Source: Roseivivax lentus (GTDB lineage Bacteria > Pseudomonadota > Alphaproteobacteria > Rhodobacterales > Rhodobacteraceae). Taken from it: 64,000 nt of DNA. Positions 25,573-32,770 of this stretch are shown here, piece by piece. A program made the translations under genes and the position numbers. How positions within the stretch are numbered: the stretch's first letter is position 1; each line of letters opens with the position of its first letter. The stretch covers positions 62,001 to 126,000 of the forward strand of contig NZ_FTOQ01000010.1 of the NCBI RefSeq assembly GCF_900156805.1. Reading direction: 5' to 3'. The notes beneath the pieces are model-generated. The model saw nothing but the letters and a program-made list of their open reading frames with translations, was not told the origin of the DNA and made no database searches.

Positions 25573-27546
25573 TCAGTTGGACTGCATGAGCTGCTGGAAC
25601 TTCAGCACGACGAATTCCGCCGGACGCACCGGGGCGAAACCCACATAGATGTTCAGGATGCCGAGGTTGATGTCGGCCTGCGTCGTCGTCTCGCTGTCGC
25701 ATTTGACGAGATAGGCATCGCGCGCCGAGGCCCCCTGGAACGCGCCCTGCCGGTGCAGTTGCGACATGAAGGCGTTCACGTTCAGCCGCACGTTGGACCA
25801 CAGCGGCTCGTCATTGGGCTCGAAGACGACCCATTGCAGCCCGCGGAACAGCGAATGCTCTATGAACAGCGCCAGCCGCCGGACCGGGATGTAGCGCCAT
25901 TCCGAGGCCAGCGCGTCCGCGCCATCGAGCGTGCGCGCCCCCCAGATCACCGAATTGTAGACCGGGAAGGTCCGGATTGCGTTGATGCCCTGCTGGTTCA
26001 GCGGGCCCTGCTGGCGGTTGGTCATCACATCGACGGGCGTGCCCCCCGCGATCCCCGCCGCGGTGCCCGCAGGCGCCTTCCAGACGCCGCGCGCCGCATC
26101 GGTCCGGGCATAGAGCCCGGCGGCGATGCCGCTTGTGGGCATCACCCGGGGCGTGGCGGGGTTGGCCACATCCGGCCCCGTCACCTTGGGATAATAGAGC
26201 GCCGCGTTGCGCCGCACGGTGCCGCCCAGCTGCCCTGTCCAGGCGAGGATGTTGGTGCGGTCCGTGCCCTCGGGCACATCGACGATCAGGAAGGCGAAGT
26301 TCCGCGTGCAATAGGCATGGGCCGCCTGGTAGACCTGCGCCGCGTTCGCCATCCGGGTGTGATCGAGCGCCGAGAGATCCGGCAGGCACATCAGGTTGAA
26401 GACGTCCGGCACGATGGCATCGAGGGCGAAGATCCCCTCGCCCGCGGCCTCGTCGCCGCCGATCGCGTCGATCACCGCGTCGCGCCAGGCGTCGGTATTG
26501 CCGGGCAGCGTGCCGTCATTGCCGCCGCCGAGCTGCGCCAGATCGTCCGCCGGCGCTTCGAGCAGCGCGTTGAAATCCGCCGCCGCACCCGCACCGGTGA
26601 CGACCGTGCGCTCGGGCAAGGTGCCGTCCTGGTGCTGCACGGTGATCATCTCGCTTTCGGCGGCCACCACCGTCTCGACGTATCGCGCATCGCCCGCATT
26701 GATGGTCACGCCGAGATGCGCCTCCTCGCGGATCACCTCGGTGCCCTCGAATTCCCGCACCACCAGATCGAAGCTCGTGGCCCCGGCCCCGGCATGGGCG
26801 ATGCCCACGCGCAGCGTGTCGCCCCACGACCCGACGGAGGACGCCGCGACCGTCAGGGATGCCGCAGCGGCACCTTCGGTGTCGATCTCCACCGAGGCGG
26901 CGGCGATGCCTCCGCCCGCCAGCGCCAGCAATTCGCCCGGCGTGGCGGCCTCGATCTCGGCCTGGTTCGTGGCGGGCGACCCGCCCACATCGAACCGCGC
27001 CGGCAGCGACCCGTCCGCATGCTGGACGCGCACCAGCGTGCTGCCCGCATTGACGATGGTTTCCACATGCTGCGCATTGGCCGCATCGGTCGAGAGGTTG
27101 TCGAAAAACTCCTCGGTCGCGACCGTGGTGCCATCGGCCTCGAATGCGCGGACCAGCATCTGGAACGTGTCGGTCGCGGCGTCGGCATGGGCGATGCCCA
27201 CGGCGATCCGGTTTCCGTCCGCGCCCGGGGCCACCGCCGTCACGGTCATCGCGACGCCGTTTGTGTCCACATCGGCCGCCGCAATGCCTCCCGCCGCGAC
27301 CCGGACGATGAACGCGACATTGCCGCCATTGAGGAAGTAATGGCGCACCGCGTAGGACGCTTCGGAGCCCGCGAACACGCCACCGAAGATGCGCTCGAAC
27401 TCGCCGAAGGAGGTGACGCGCGTGGCTTCGTTCAGCGGCCCTCGGGCAAAGACGCCGACGAAGGCGGTATTCGAGGTCGCGACCCCGGATATCGACCGGA
27501 CACCGGACGGAATTTCACGGACATAGACGCCTGGGGTATCGAACAT
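25573..27546 (-). CDS. eCIS contractile sheath protein with a duplicated inserted domain
   Basis: The protein has 657 residues. The N-terminus (MFDTPGVYVREIPSGVRSIS) and the C-terminal 300 residues (NVRLNVNAFMSQLHRQGAF, with QADINLGILNIYVGFAPVRP AEFV at the end) are classic tail sheath. This single gene provides all sheath subunits. Between them, residues 86-342 hold two related copies of a domain of about 126-130 residues (shared elements GGIAAA, VGIAHA, VETIV/VETVV, and VQHADGSLP/VQHQDGTLP), likely displayed on the outer surface. The ATG at 27544-27546 has an AGAGGT ribosome binding site that lies in a potential stem. As first gene of the operon it sets expression of the whole particle. Family is secure; surface exposure of the insert is inferred. 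Confidence 0.94.
   Translation of the reverse strand: MFDTPGVYVREIPSGVRSISGVATSNTAFVGVFARGPLNEATRVTSFGEFERIFGGVFAGSEASYAVRHYFLNGGNVAFIVRVAAGGIAAADVDTNGVAMTVTAVAPGADGNRIAVGIAHADAATDTFQMLVRAFEADGTTVATEEFFDNLSTDAANAQHVETIVNAGSTLVRVQHADGSLPARFDVGGSPATNQAEIEAATPGELLALAGGGIAAASVEIDTEGAAAASLTVAASSVGSWGDTLRVGIAHAGAGATSFDLVVREFEGTEVIREEAHLGVTINAGDARYVETVVAAESEMITVQHQDGTLPERTVVTGAGAAADFNALLEAPADDLAQLGGGNDGTLPGNTDAWRDAVIDAIGGDEAAGEGIFALDAIVPDVFNLMCLPDLSALDHTRMANAAQVYQAAHAYCTRNFAFLIVDVPEGTDRTNILAWTGQLGGTVRRNAALYYPKVTGPDVANPATPRVMPTSGIAAGLYARTDAARGVWKAPAGTAAGIAGGTPVDVMTNRQQGPLNQQGINAIRTFPVYNSVIWGARTLDGADALASEWRYIPVRRLALFIEHSLFRGLQWVVFEPNDEPLWSNVRLNVNAFMSQLHRQGAFQGASARDAYLVKCDSETTTQADINLGILNIYVGFAPVRPAEFVVLKFQQLMQSN
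26521..27291 (-). repeat. Tandem domain duplication inside the sheath gene
   Basis: Residues 86-211 and 212-342 of the sheath protein are diverged copies of one domain. Shared landmarks in the same order are GGIAAA, VGIAHA, VR-FE, VET-V and VQH-DG-LP. Identity is moderate by eye, so the duplication is old. The flanking sequence on both sides is ordinary sheath. Confidence 0.75.
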
Positions 27547-27550
27547 GGCA

Positions 27551-27616
27551 AGACCTCTGCTCAGTCATGGGGCGCGAAAATACGCGCGCGGAACCGCGGC
27601 GACGGATCAGAGGTCT
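27551..27616 (-). promoter_or_regulatory. Inverted repeat that could hide the sheath ribosome binding site
   Basis: A perfect 9-bp inverted repeat, AGACCTCTG at 27551-27559 and CAGAGGTCT at 27608-27616, flanks a 48-base GC-rich loop. On the mRNA the downstream arm contains the AGAGGT ribosome binding site of the sheath gene and ends four bases before its ATG. Pairing would block translation of the first eCIS gene. Pairing in the cell is inferred. Confidence 0.5.
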
Positions 27617-27745
27617 GCAGAGGGATGGACGGGGCGGGCAGTGTTCAAATGGGTCGCGCCGTGCCGGAAAAGAAACATAAAATAATGAAAAATCAAACGC
27701 TTGGGAAAATCTCGCAGAGGCCAAAAATCACGTAACCATTTTGTG

Positions 27746-27774
27746 AGTGTAACAACCGCGACCGCTTGCCGCAA
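27746..27774 (-). promoter_or_regulatory. Possible sigma-70-like promoter of the eCIS operon
   Basis: Reading leftward, TTGCGG at 27774-27769 and TACACT at 27751-27746 are separated by exactly 17 bases, within the AT-rich block upstream of the sheath gene. Matches to consensus are three and four of six. The resulting leader would be about 195 bases long. This is only a candidate. Confidence 0.3.
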
Positions 27775-28027
27775 CGTAAATCACTTCCGCGATGTCGCGA
27801 TGGGCAGGCTTTCGCACCGTCCGCGCCACCGTATCCACGGGGCTCAGGCGGCGTATCTTGCCCGGGCTATGATCGCCTGTCCGTTGCCGTCAAAGGACCG
27901 GCGCGATGCGCGGCATTCCGAGTGCTTGGCTTCGGCGAGAGGGCGTACCGGCCGATCCAAGATGCGCCCCCATTGCGAACCGGATCTCTGCCCGTCGCGC
28001 CCGCCGGGACGCTGACCGGGACGCGCC

Positions 28028-28951
28028 TCACTCCCCCGCAACCGCCTTGTTGTCCGCTTGCAGACCCGCCTCCCGCTCCATCCGCGCGGCCCAGGCATCG
28101 GCGAGGTCGATCAGGATGGTCCTGAATTGCGGCCCGGCCATGGTCGCGAACAGCCACCGCGACAGGGCGTTGCCTTTCAGCCGGGCCGTGATGTCGATCT
28201 CGAAGGCCGCGCCCTCCGGGTGATCCTCGACGCGCCAGCGTCCCGAGAGATCCGCGAAAGGATAGGGATAGTCCGCGGCCTCGGTATGAACGCGGAACCC
28301 GTAGGCTTGGCCGGGCTCGAATAGATCGCAGGTCTCCGTCCAGCTTTCGCCCTTGGGCCCATGGCACCGCCGCGTCATCCCCAGCCCGTCACCCGACAGC
28401 ACCTCGACCTTCGAGAGATTGTCCGCGACATCCGCATAGCCCGGATGATCGGTCATCACGTCCCACACGGTCGCGACCGGCGCGCGCACGCGGCGCTTGA
28501 CAATGGCATGAAGCGTTCCGTCCCGCATCTCCACCCGGGCCACCGGGACAGGCCTTTCGATCCGGGCCGCGGACAGGAACTGGGAGATTGCGAAGAACGC
28601 CACGACCAGCGCTACCGCAGCCACGATCGCGACGCCCGTCGCGGTCAGAACCTGCCCGAAGGCGGCGATCAGCACGACGCTGCCGATGATCCACAGCACG
28701 TCCAGAAAGACGATCTCATGGACCATGGCGCGGGATACGAACCGGTATCGCGACAGCGCGTAAACCAGCCCCGCAAAGCCCAGCAGACCGATCCCCAACC
28801 CGCGCAGCGCCATGGCGGCCCAGTCCACGGGGACGGCGAAAAGCAGCGGCGCAACCATGCCGGCCGCCAGAAGAAGGGGCGCGGCGGTGAGCACCGAAAA
28901 CAGGCTGTTCATCTTGAGGAAGCGTCGCGCGGCATTGGCTGAACTTGACAT
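28028..28951 (-). CDS. Membrane protein with C-terminal SRPBCC (START-like) domain
   Basis: The protein has 307 residues from the ATG at 28949-28951, chosen because of the AGAGGT site five bases upstream; the frame stays open further but without a start signal. Residues 18-150 contain four hydrophobic segments (LLLAAGMVAPLLFAVP, then GIGLLGFAGLVYAL, VLWIIGSVVLIAAFG and IVAAVALVVAFFAISQ). The last 150 residues form an SRPBCC polyketide cyclase-like ligand-binding domain (RRVRAPVATVWDVMTDHPGY). It may sense or bind a hydrophobic ligand at the membrane. It is divergent from an HTH/MmyB-type regulator, its probable controller. Ligand and pathway are unknown. Confidence 0.72.
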   Translation of the reverse strand: MSSSANAARRFLKMNSLFSVLTAAPLLLAAGMVAPLLFAVPVDWAAMALRGLGIGLLGFAGLVYALSRYRFVSRAMVHEIVFLDVLWIIGSVVLIAAFGQVLTATGVAIVAAVALVVAFFAISQFLSAARIERPVPVARVEMRDGTLHAIVKRRVRAPVATVWDVMTDHPGYADVADNLSKVEVLSGDGLGMTRRCHGPKGESWTETCDLFEPGQAYGFRVHTEAADYPYPFADLSGRWRVEDHPEGAAFEIDITARLKGNALSRWLFATMAGPQFRTILIDLADAWAARMEREAGLQADNKAVAGE

Positions 28952-29012
28952 GTGGTACCTCTGGCAGGTTGATGTTTCCCGGCCATGAGAACCATCCGGC
29001 GCGCAGGCCTCA

Positions 29013-29029
29013 ATTACCTCCGGAGTAAT
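29013..29029. promoter_or_regulatory. Candidate operator between the SRPBCC gene and the HTH regulator
   Basis: An inverted repeat, ATTAC-N7-GTAAT, with CTCCGGA in the centre, lies in the divergent gap between the start codons at 28951 and 29063. Sites like this next to an XRE-type regulator are often its own operator. Binding is inferred. Confidence 0.45.
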
Positions 29030-29062
29030 GGCGGCGGGCCCGACCAAGGGGCAAAAGGGGGC

Positions 29063-29860
29063 ATGACATTCGTGATGAACCGGCCCCAGGACGCCTTCGG
29101 CCCTTTGCTGAAATGGTGGCGCACGAGACGGCGGCTGAGCCAGTTCGACCTCGCGCTCGAGGCCGGCATGTCGCAGCGCCATGTCAGCTTTCTCGAGACC
29201 GGACGCGCCAAGCCCAGCCGCTACGCCGTCGGGCAGATCTGCGCGGCGCTGGAGATGCCCGCGGCGGAACGCGACGTGATGCTGGTCTCCGCCGGGTTTG
29301 CCCCGCAATCGGTCGATACGCCCTGGAGCGCCGAGGTCCGGGCGGCCGTCGATGCCTCCATCGCGCATGTCCTGACCGGCCACGAACCCTTCCCCGCCGT
29401 CTCAATCGATCGCATCTGGAACCTGCAACGGGCCAATGAAAGCGCGCGGGCGTTCTTCGCCGTCGCGGGCGGTACCGGGCAACCCAACCTCTTGCGCGAG
29501 TTGTTTTCGCCCGGAGCGCTGCGCGGCAACATTCGCAACTGGCCCGAGGTCGCCCGCGCCCTCTTCCGGCTCCTCGATCTCGAAGTTGCGCGCCGGCCCC
29601 ATGACGCAGAGGCGAAGGCGCTGCTGGAGGAGTTGACGGAGCTTCCCGGCGTCGCCGAGGCGGTCGCGGACCGGGTCAGCGCGCATCCCGCGCCGGTCCT
29701 GTCCATCGACGTCACCATCGAAGGCGCCGAGTTGCGGCTGTTCTCGCTGATCGCCACCGTGGGCATGACCATGGACGCCACCCTGGACGATCTGCGGATC
29801 GAGACCTTGCTGCCCGCCAACGAGGCGACGCGCCGCTGGTTCATGGACTTGCGGCGCTGA
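29063..29860 (+). CDS. XRE-type HTH regulator with MmyB-like ligand-binding domain
   Basis: The protein has 265 residues from the ATG at 29063, preceded by AAAGGGGGC; an upstream in-frame ATG at 28985 has no such site. Residues 10-75 hold the XRE helix-turn-helix (LLKWWRTRRRLSQFDLALEA, then GMSQRHVSFLETGRAKPSRY). The remainder is the MmyB-like transcription regulator ligand-binding domain (IDRIWNLQRANESARAFFAV, and LRGNIRNWPEVARALFRLLD). Such regulators usually control a neighbouring oxidoreductase or transporter gene. Here the divergent neighbour is an SRPBCC membrane protein. Family is secure; ligand is unknown. Confidence 0.87.
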   Translation: MTFVMNRPQDAFGPLLKWWRTRRRLSQFDLALEAGMSQRHVSFLETGRAKPSRYAVGQICAALEMPAAERDVMLVSAGFAPQSVDTPWSAEVRAAVDASIAHVLTGHEPFPAVSIDRIWNLQRANESARAFFAVAGGTGQPNLLRELFSPGALRGNIRNWPEVARALFRLLDLEVARRPHDAEAKALLEELTELPGVAEAVADRVSAHPAPVLSIDVTIEGAELRLFSLIATVGMTMDATLDDLRIETLLPANEATRRWFMDLRR

Positions 29861-29933
29861 CGGGGCCTTGGGCGGGTGCCGGCGCCCGGGCGCCGCAAGA
29901 GCGGGCCTCCGGACAGCCTCTGCCGTTCCAGCC

Positions 29934-30455
29934 TCAGACCGGTTCGCCCTGCCCCGACATCGCCCGCTCGGCCCAGCGGAGAAGTGCAGCCGGCTCGGGC
30001 GGCAGGGCCACCGCCTCCCCGCCCACGAATGCCGCGAACGCCTCCGCGTTGAGACCGTTCAGACCCACGAGGACCGGCACGTCCAGCGCAAGCGCCTCGG
30101 CGATCACGCCGCGAAAACCGCGGCCCGCGGCCTCGTGCTTGCCGAACTTGTTGACGATCAGAAGGTCCACACCGAGATCGAGCCGCGCCGCCACCATCCC
30201 CACCGCGTTTTCCAGCGCCTCGGGATCGAGACGGCACCCGCGAGCCGACGGCCCGAGATCCTGGCTGATGCGCAGCACCGGCCCGTCCGGCAGGACCTTC
30301 ACGTCCATGTCGCAAGGCCCGGCATGCGGGGCCGCCGTGTTGATCTGCACCGTTCCGGCGACCCGCAGGCCCCGGGCGGCCAAGTCCCGGGCCAGACCGG
30401 CGAGGATCAGGTCCATGTCGCCGCGTCCGGGCGCCATCGTATAGGCAAGTTTCAT
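29934..30455 (-). CDS. DUF2478 family protein, probable molybdenum-linked nucleotide-binding protein
   Basis: The protein has 173 residues from the ATG at 30453-30455. It matches the DUF2478 family: an N-terminal glycine-rich turn (MAPGRGDMDLILAGLARDLA), GCRLDPEALENAVG, then DLLIVNKFGKHEAAGRGFRG, the family's most conserved stretch. Relatives are found near molybdate transport and nitrate reductase genes and have a P-loop-like fold, although the N-terminal turn here lacks the Lys of a Walker A motif. It is the last gene of the run that begins at narK1, so a role in supplying molybdenum or its cofactor to NarG is plausible. The function is not established. Confidence 0.75.
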   Translation of the reverse strand: MKLAYTMAPGRGDMDLILAGLARDLAARGLRVAGTVQINTAAPHAGPCDMDVKVLPDGPVLRISQDLGPSARGCRLDPEALENAVGMVAARLDLGVDLLIVNKFGKHEAAGRGFRGVIAEALALDVPVLVGLNGLNAEAFAAFVGGEAVALPPEPAALLRWAERAMSGQGEPV

Positions 30456-30465
30456 GTCTCGGTCC

Positions 30466-30765
30466 TCACGCTTCTTGGAATGGTAAAAATTCGACCGGCG
30501 CACCGGCTGGCAGTTGATCGGTCTCGGCGTGCAGAAAGACCAACCCGTCCGCCAGGGCCACCCTTCCGATACGCCCGGAATGCGTGTCCGCTTCGATCTG
30601 CGCGACCTCGCCACCGAGGGCATCGAAGCCGATCAGGGCGACGGGCCGGATTTCGCAGCGCCCGGCCTTGCGGCGGAGCGCCTCGTCGATCCCGATCAGC
30701 GTCGCGAGGTGGCCCGGCGCATCGCAGCCCCAGCCATCAGTGGTGATCTTTCGCTGAATGGTCAT
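30466..30765 (-). CDS. Stand-alone protein resembling the C-terminal domain of MoeA
   Basis: This is a 99-residue protein starting at the ATG at 30763-30765, which shares ATGA with the stop of the carbonic anhydrase gene. The last 35 residues (RVALADGLVFLHAETDQLPA then GAPVEFLPF) resemble the end of MoeA, where a similar motif forms domain IV. No catalytic MoeA domains are present in the window. The first 60 residues (DGWGCDAPGHLATLIGIDEA) are not recognised. Placement between carbonic anhydrase and a DUF2478 gene in a nitrate reductase operon fits a molybdenum cofactor role, but similarity is short and the call is tentative. Confidence 0.5.
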   Translation of the reverse strand: MTIQRKITTDGWGCDAPGHLATLIGIDEALRRKAGRCEIRPVALIGFDALGGEVAQIEADTHSGRIGRVALADGLVFLHAETDQLPAGAPVEFLPFQEA

Positions 30766-31379
30766 TCCGCAACCTCCCTTTGGAAATGGCCCGGCCCGAT
30801 CGAGCAATCGAGATTGCGCAGCCGTCCGTCCTTCAGCCCGTAGATCAGCCCGTGGACGCGGATATCGGCGCGGCGCAGCCAGGCTTTCTGCAGGATCGGT
30901 GTTTCGGCCACGCGCTGAACACCCTCGATGACGTTCAACTCGGCCAGCATGTCCCGCCGCGCGCCGATATCCGCGCACCGCGAGAGATCGACCGCCCGGC
31001 TTCGGGCCAGCCGCCGGATCGGTTCCAGCCAGTGATCCGCGAGCCCGTGGGGCATGTCCTCGGTCGCGGCCTTCACGCCGCCGCAGCCGTAATGTCCGCA
31101 GACGATGATCTCGCGCACGTGCAGCGCCTCGACCGCGAATTCCAGCGCCGAGAGCAGGTTCATGTCGCTGGAATGGACCACGTTGGCGACGTTGCGGTGC
31201 ACGAAGACCTCGCCCGGATCGAGGCCCGCGACGACATTGGCGGGCACGCGGCTGTCCGAACATCCGATCCAGAAAAACTCCGGCGCCTGTTGCGCGGCCA
31301 GCCGGGCGAAATAGGCCGGGTCGGCGGCGCGCCGGGCCTCGGACCAGTGGCGGTTGCGGTCGATGAGGTCACTGAGCAT
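30762..31379 (-). CDS. Beta-class carbonic anhydrase
   Basis: This enzyme of 205 residues interconverts CO2 and bicarbonate. The zinc ligands are in the two signature motifs: IGCSDSR (Cys 40, Asp 42, Arg 44) and CGHYGCGG (His and Cys). The helical N-terminus (RNRHWSEARRAADPAYFARL) is typical of bacterial beta enzymes. It overlaps the hemerythrin gene by 11 bases upstream and the MoeA-like gene by four bases downstream, so it belongs to the nar-linked operon. A carbonic anhydrase in a nitrate reductase operon could balance pH or supply bicarbonate, but this is inference. Enzyme class is secure. Confidence 0.93.
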   Translation of the reverse strand: MLSDLIDRNRHWSEARRAADPAYFARLAAQQAPEFFWIGCSDSRVPANVVAGLDPGEVFVHRNVANVVHSSDMNLLSALEFAVEALHVREIIVCGHYGCGGVKAATEDMPHGLADHWLEPIRRLARSRAVDLSRCADIGARRDMLAELNVIEGVQRVAETPILQKAWLRRADIRVHGLIYGLKDGRLRNLDCSIGPGHFQREVAE

Positions 31380-31944
31380 CGGGTTCCTCCATGGATCGCG
31401 CGAGCCCCCGGCGCTGCATCATGCACAGCCGCAGCGTTTCGAGGTCCTGCGCGGTCAGGCGCAGCCGGGCGAAGGGCAGGATGATCGCGTTTTCGAGGAT
31501 CAGATGCCGGCGGGCATCAGTGACGAACCGCGCGAAGCGCCCGCGCATCTGCGGCGACAGGGTGCTGCCCCCTTCCGCAAGGCGCGTCAGAGCGGCGATA
31601 ACAAGCGGGATGTCTTTGTCCGTATGCCGGTGATCGCTGGCCAGCCGGGCAATGGCCTTGCCGATCTCGTCCTCGGGCGCGCAGCGGCGCCGCAGAAGCG
31701 GAAACAGGTCGTCTTCCTCGTCTTCGAGATGCAGCGGCAGCTCGTCCCTGAGATAGGCGAGGATGCCCGCCACGATGTCCGCATCGGGCGCCCCGGTCGC
31801 GGCCAGCGCATCGAGTTCGACGCAGATCCGGCGTTCGCGCAAATGCTCCTCGTGCAGGTAGTCCAGCGGTTGCGCGAGCAGCGCGGGATGCGTCGGTGAC
31901 AGGCCCTGCCCCGGTCTCAGGCCCTGCTGCGCATGCTCGCTCAT
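31369..31944 (-). CDS. Hemerythrin domain-containing protein
   Basis: This 191-residue protein carries the HHE di-iron motif set: LDYLHEEHLRERRICVELDA, ELPLHLEDEEDDLFPLL, then SDHRHTDKDI and ARRHLILENAIILPFARL. The four-helix bundle binds oxygen or nitric oxide, or protects iron-sulfur centres. The start at 31942-31944 follows the parvulin gene by 19 bases; its end overlaps the carbonic anhydrase start. A hemerythrin in a nitrate respiration operon suggests protection from nitric oxide or oxygen. The fold is clear; the ligand is inferred. Confidence 0.87.
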   Translation of the reverse strand: MSEHAQQGLRPGQGLSPTHPALLAQPLDYLHEEHLRERRICVELDALAATGAPDADIVAGILAYLRDELPLHLEDEEDDLFPLLRRRCAPEDEIGKAIARLASDHRHTDKDIPLVIAALTRLAEGGSTLSPQMRGRFARFVTDARRHLILENAIILPFARLRLTAQDLETLRLCMMQRRGLARSMEEPDAQ

Positions 31945-31963
31945 TGGCCCGCCCCCCGCCGCG

Positions 31964-32770
31964 TCAGACCGGGCGCAGGTCCGCGCCGGAAATCTCGGCG
32001 GACGCGACAAGCTCATTGACGAAATCGCGGGCGGCGCGGGCCCAGGACGCCTTCTCCATGGCGTCGGACACCTTCCCGCGCACCGCATCGAAGGGCAGCA
32101 CCGCGCCCTCGGCGACCGCATCCATCCGGATGACATGCCAGCCATGGCGCGTGAGCACCGGAGCGTCGGTGATCGCGCCTTCCGGCAGACTGCGCAGGAC
32201 GGCCTCGAATTCCGGCACGGTATCGCCGGGGCCGAGCTGCCCCAATGCACCGCCCGAAACCTTCGAGCTGCAATCGCTGTGCTCCGTCGCGAGCGTCGCG
32301 AAACCGCGGGGATTGGCGCGGGCCTTTTCCGTCAAAGCGATGGCCCGCGCCTGCGCGCCGTCCTTCGCGGCGCTGTCGCGCCGATCGCAGGCGCACAGGA
32401 TATGCGACACCTCCCAGAGAGGCGGGGCGCGGAAGCGTTCGGGCGCACGCGCCCATTCGGCCCGCAGGGCCTCTTCCGAAGGCGGCGGCACATCCACCGC
32501 GATCTCGAGAAGGCCCCGGATCAGGGCCTCCTCGTCAGTCTCGAAGCGCCCGGGCGCGCGCTCTTCGGGCAAAGGCTGCAGACCGCGCCGGCGCGCCTCC
32601 TGCAAGAGCAGGGTCCGGACCGCGACGGCATTCATCGCTTTCCGCCAGGCGATCCCCGGCTTGCCGCCCGGAGCCGCGTGGTTCTGCGTCTCGCGCGCGA
32701 TCACCGCCTGCGGGACGGTTTCGCCGTTGACCACGAGGTCGGGAAAAAGGGCCGCGCTCATCAGGCTCAC
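31964..32770 (-). CDS. Parvulin-type peptidyl-prolyl isomerase (PpiC/NifM-like)
   Basis: The protein has 268 residues from the GTG at 32768-32770, whose GTGA overlaps the narI stop; an ATG three codons later is an alternative. A helical N-terminus of 120 residues precedes the PpiC rotamase domain (WEVSHILCACDRRDSAAKD, then SGGALGQLGPGDTVPEFEAV and HGWHVIRMDA). There is no signal peptide, so it acts in the cytoplasm. Parvulins of this type often follow narI in alphaproteobacterial and other clusters and are thought to help fold or mature the NarGHI complex, as NifM does for NifH. Role inferred from context. Confidence 0.86.
   Translation of the reverse strand: MSLMSAALFPDLVVNGETVPQAVIARETQNHAAPGGKPGIAWRKAMNAVAVRTLLLQEARRRGLQPLPEERAPGRFETDEEALIRGLLEIAVDVPPPSEEALRAEWARAPERFRAPPLWEVSHILCACDRRDSAAKDGAQARAIALTEKARANPRGFATLATEHSDCSSKVSGGALGQLGPGDTVPEFEAVLRSLPEGAITDAPVLTRHGWHVIRMDAVAEGAVLPFDAVRGKVSDAMEKASWARAARDFVNELVASAEISGADLRPV

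Larger units (their letters stand above)
27547..28027. other. Leader and promoter region of the eCIS operon
   Basis: There is no supported gene in these 481 bases. The part at 27660-27780 is distinctly richer in A and T than its surroundings, as expected for a promoter. It contains a possible promoter at 27746-27774 and, nearer to the sheath start, the 9-bp inverted repeat described separately. The part at 27790-28027 is GC-rich and shows nothing I can name. Frames on either strand lack ribosome binding sites. Confidence 0.5.

Noticed and set aside
1395-27546. Interpretation as a prophage or R-type tailocin
   Set aside because: There are no lysis, capsid, terminase, integrase or phage regulator genes, while the AAA+ ATPase, DUF4255 cap, DUF4157 and DUF6519 proteins are eCIS marks.
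1395-27546. Interpretation as a type VI secretion system
   Set aside because: No TssJ, TssL, TssM or ClpV-like protein and no separate TssB/TssC sheath pair; the sheath is one long gene.
27701-28015. Plus-strand frame of 104 codons in the eCIS leader region
   Set aside because: Arg/Ser/His-rich composition without homology-like motifs or a ribosome binding site; more likely non-coding leader.
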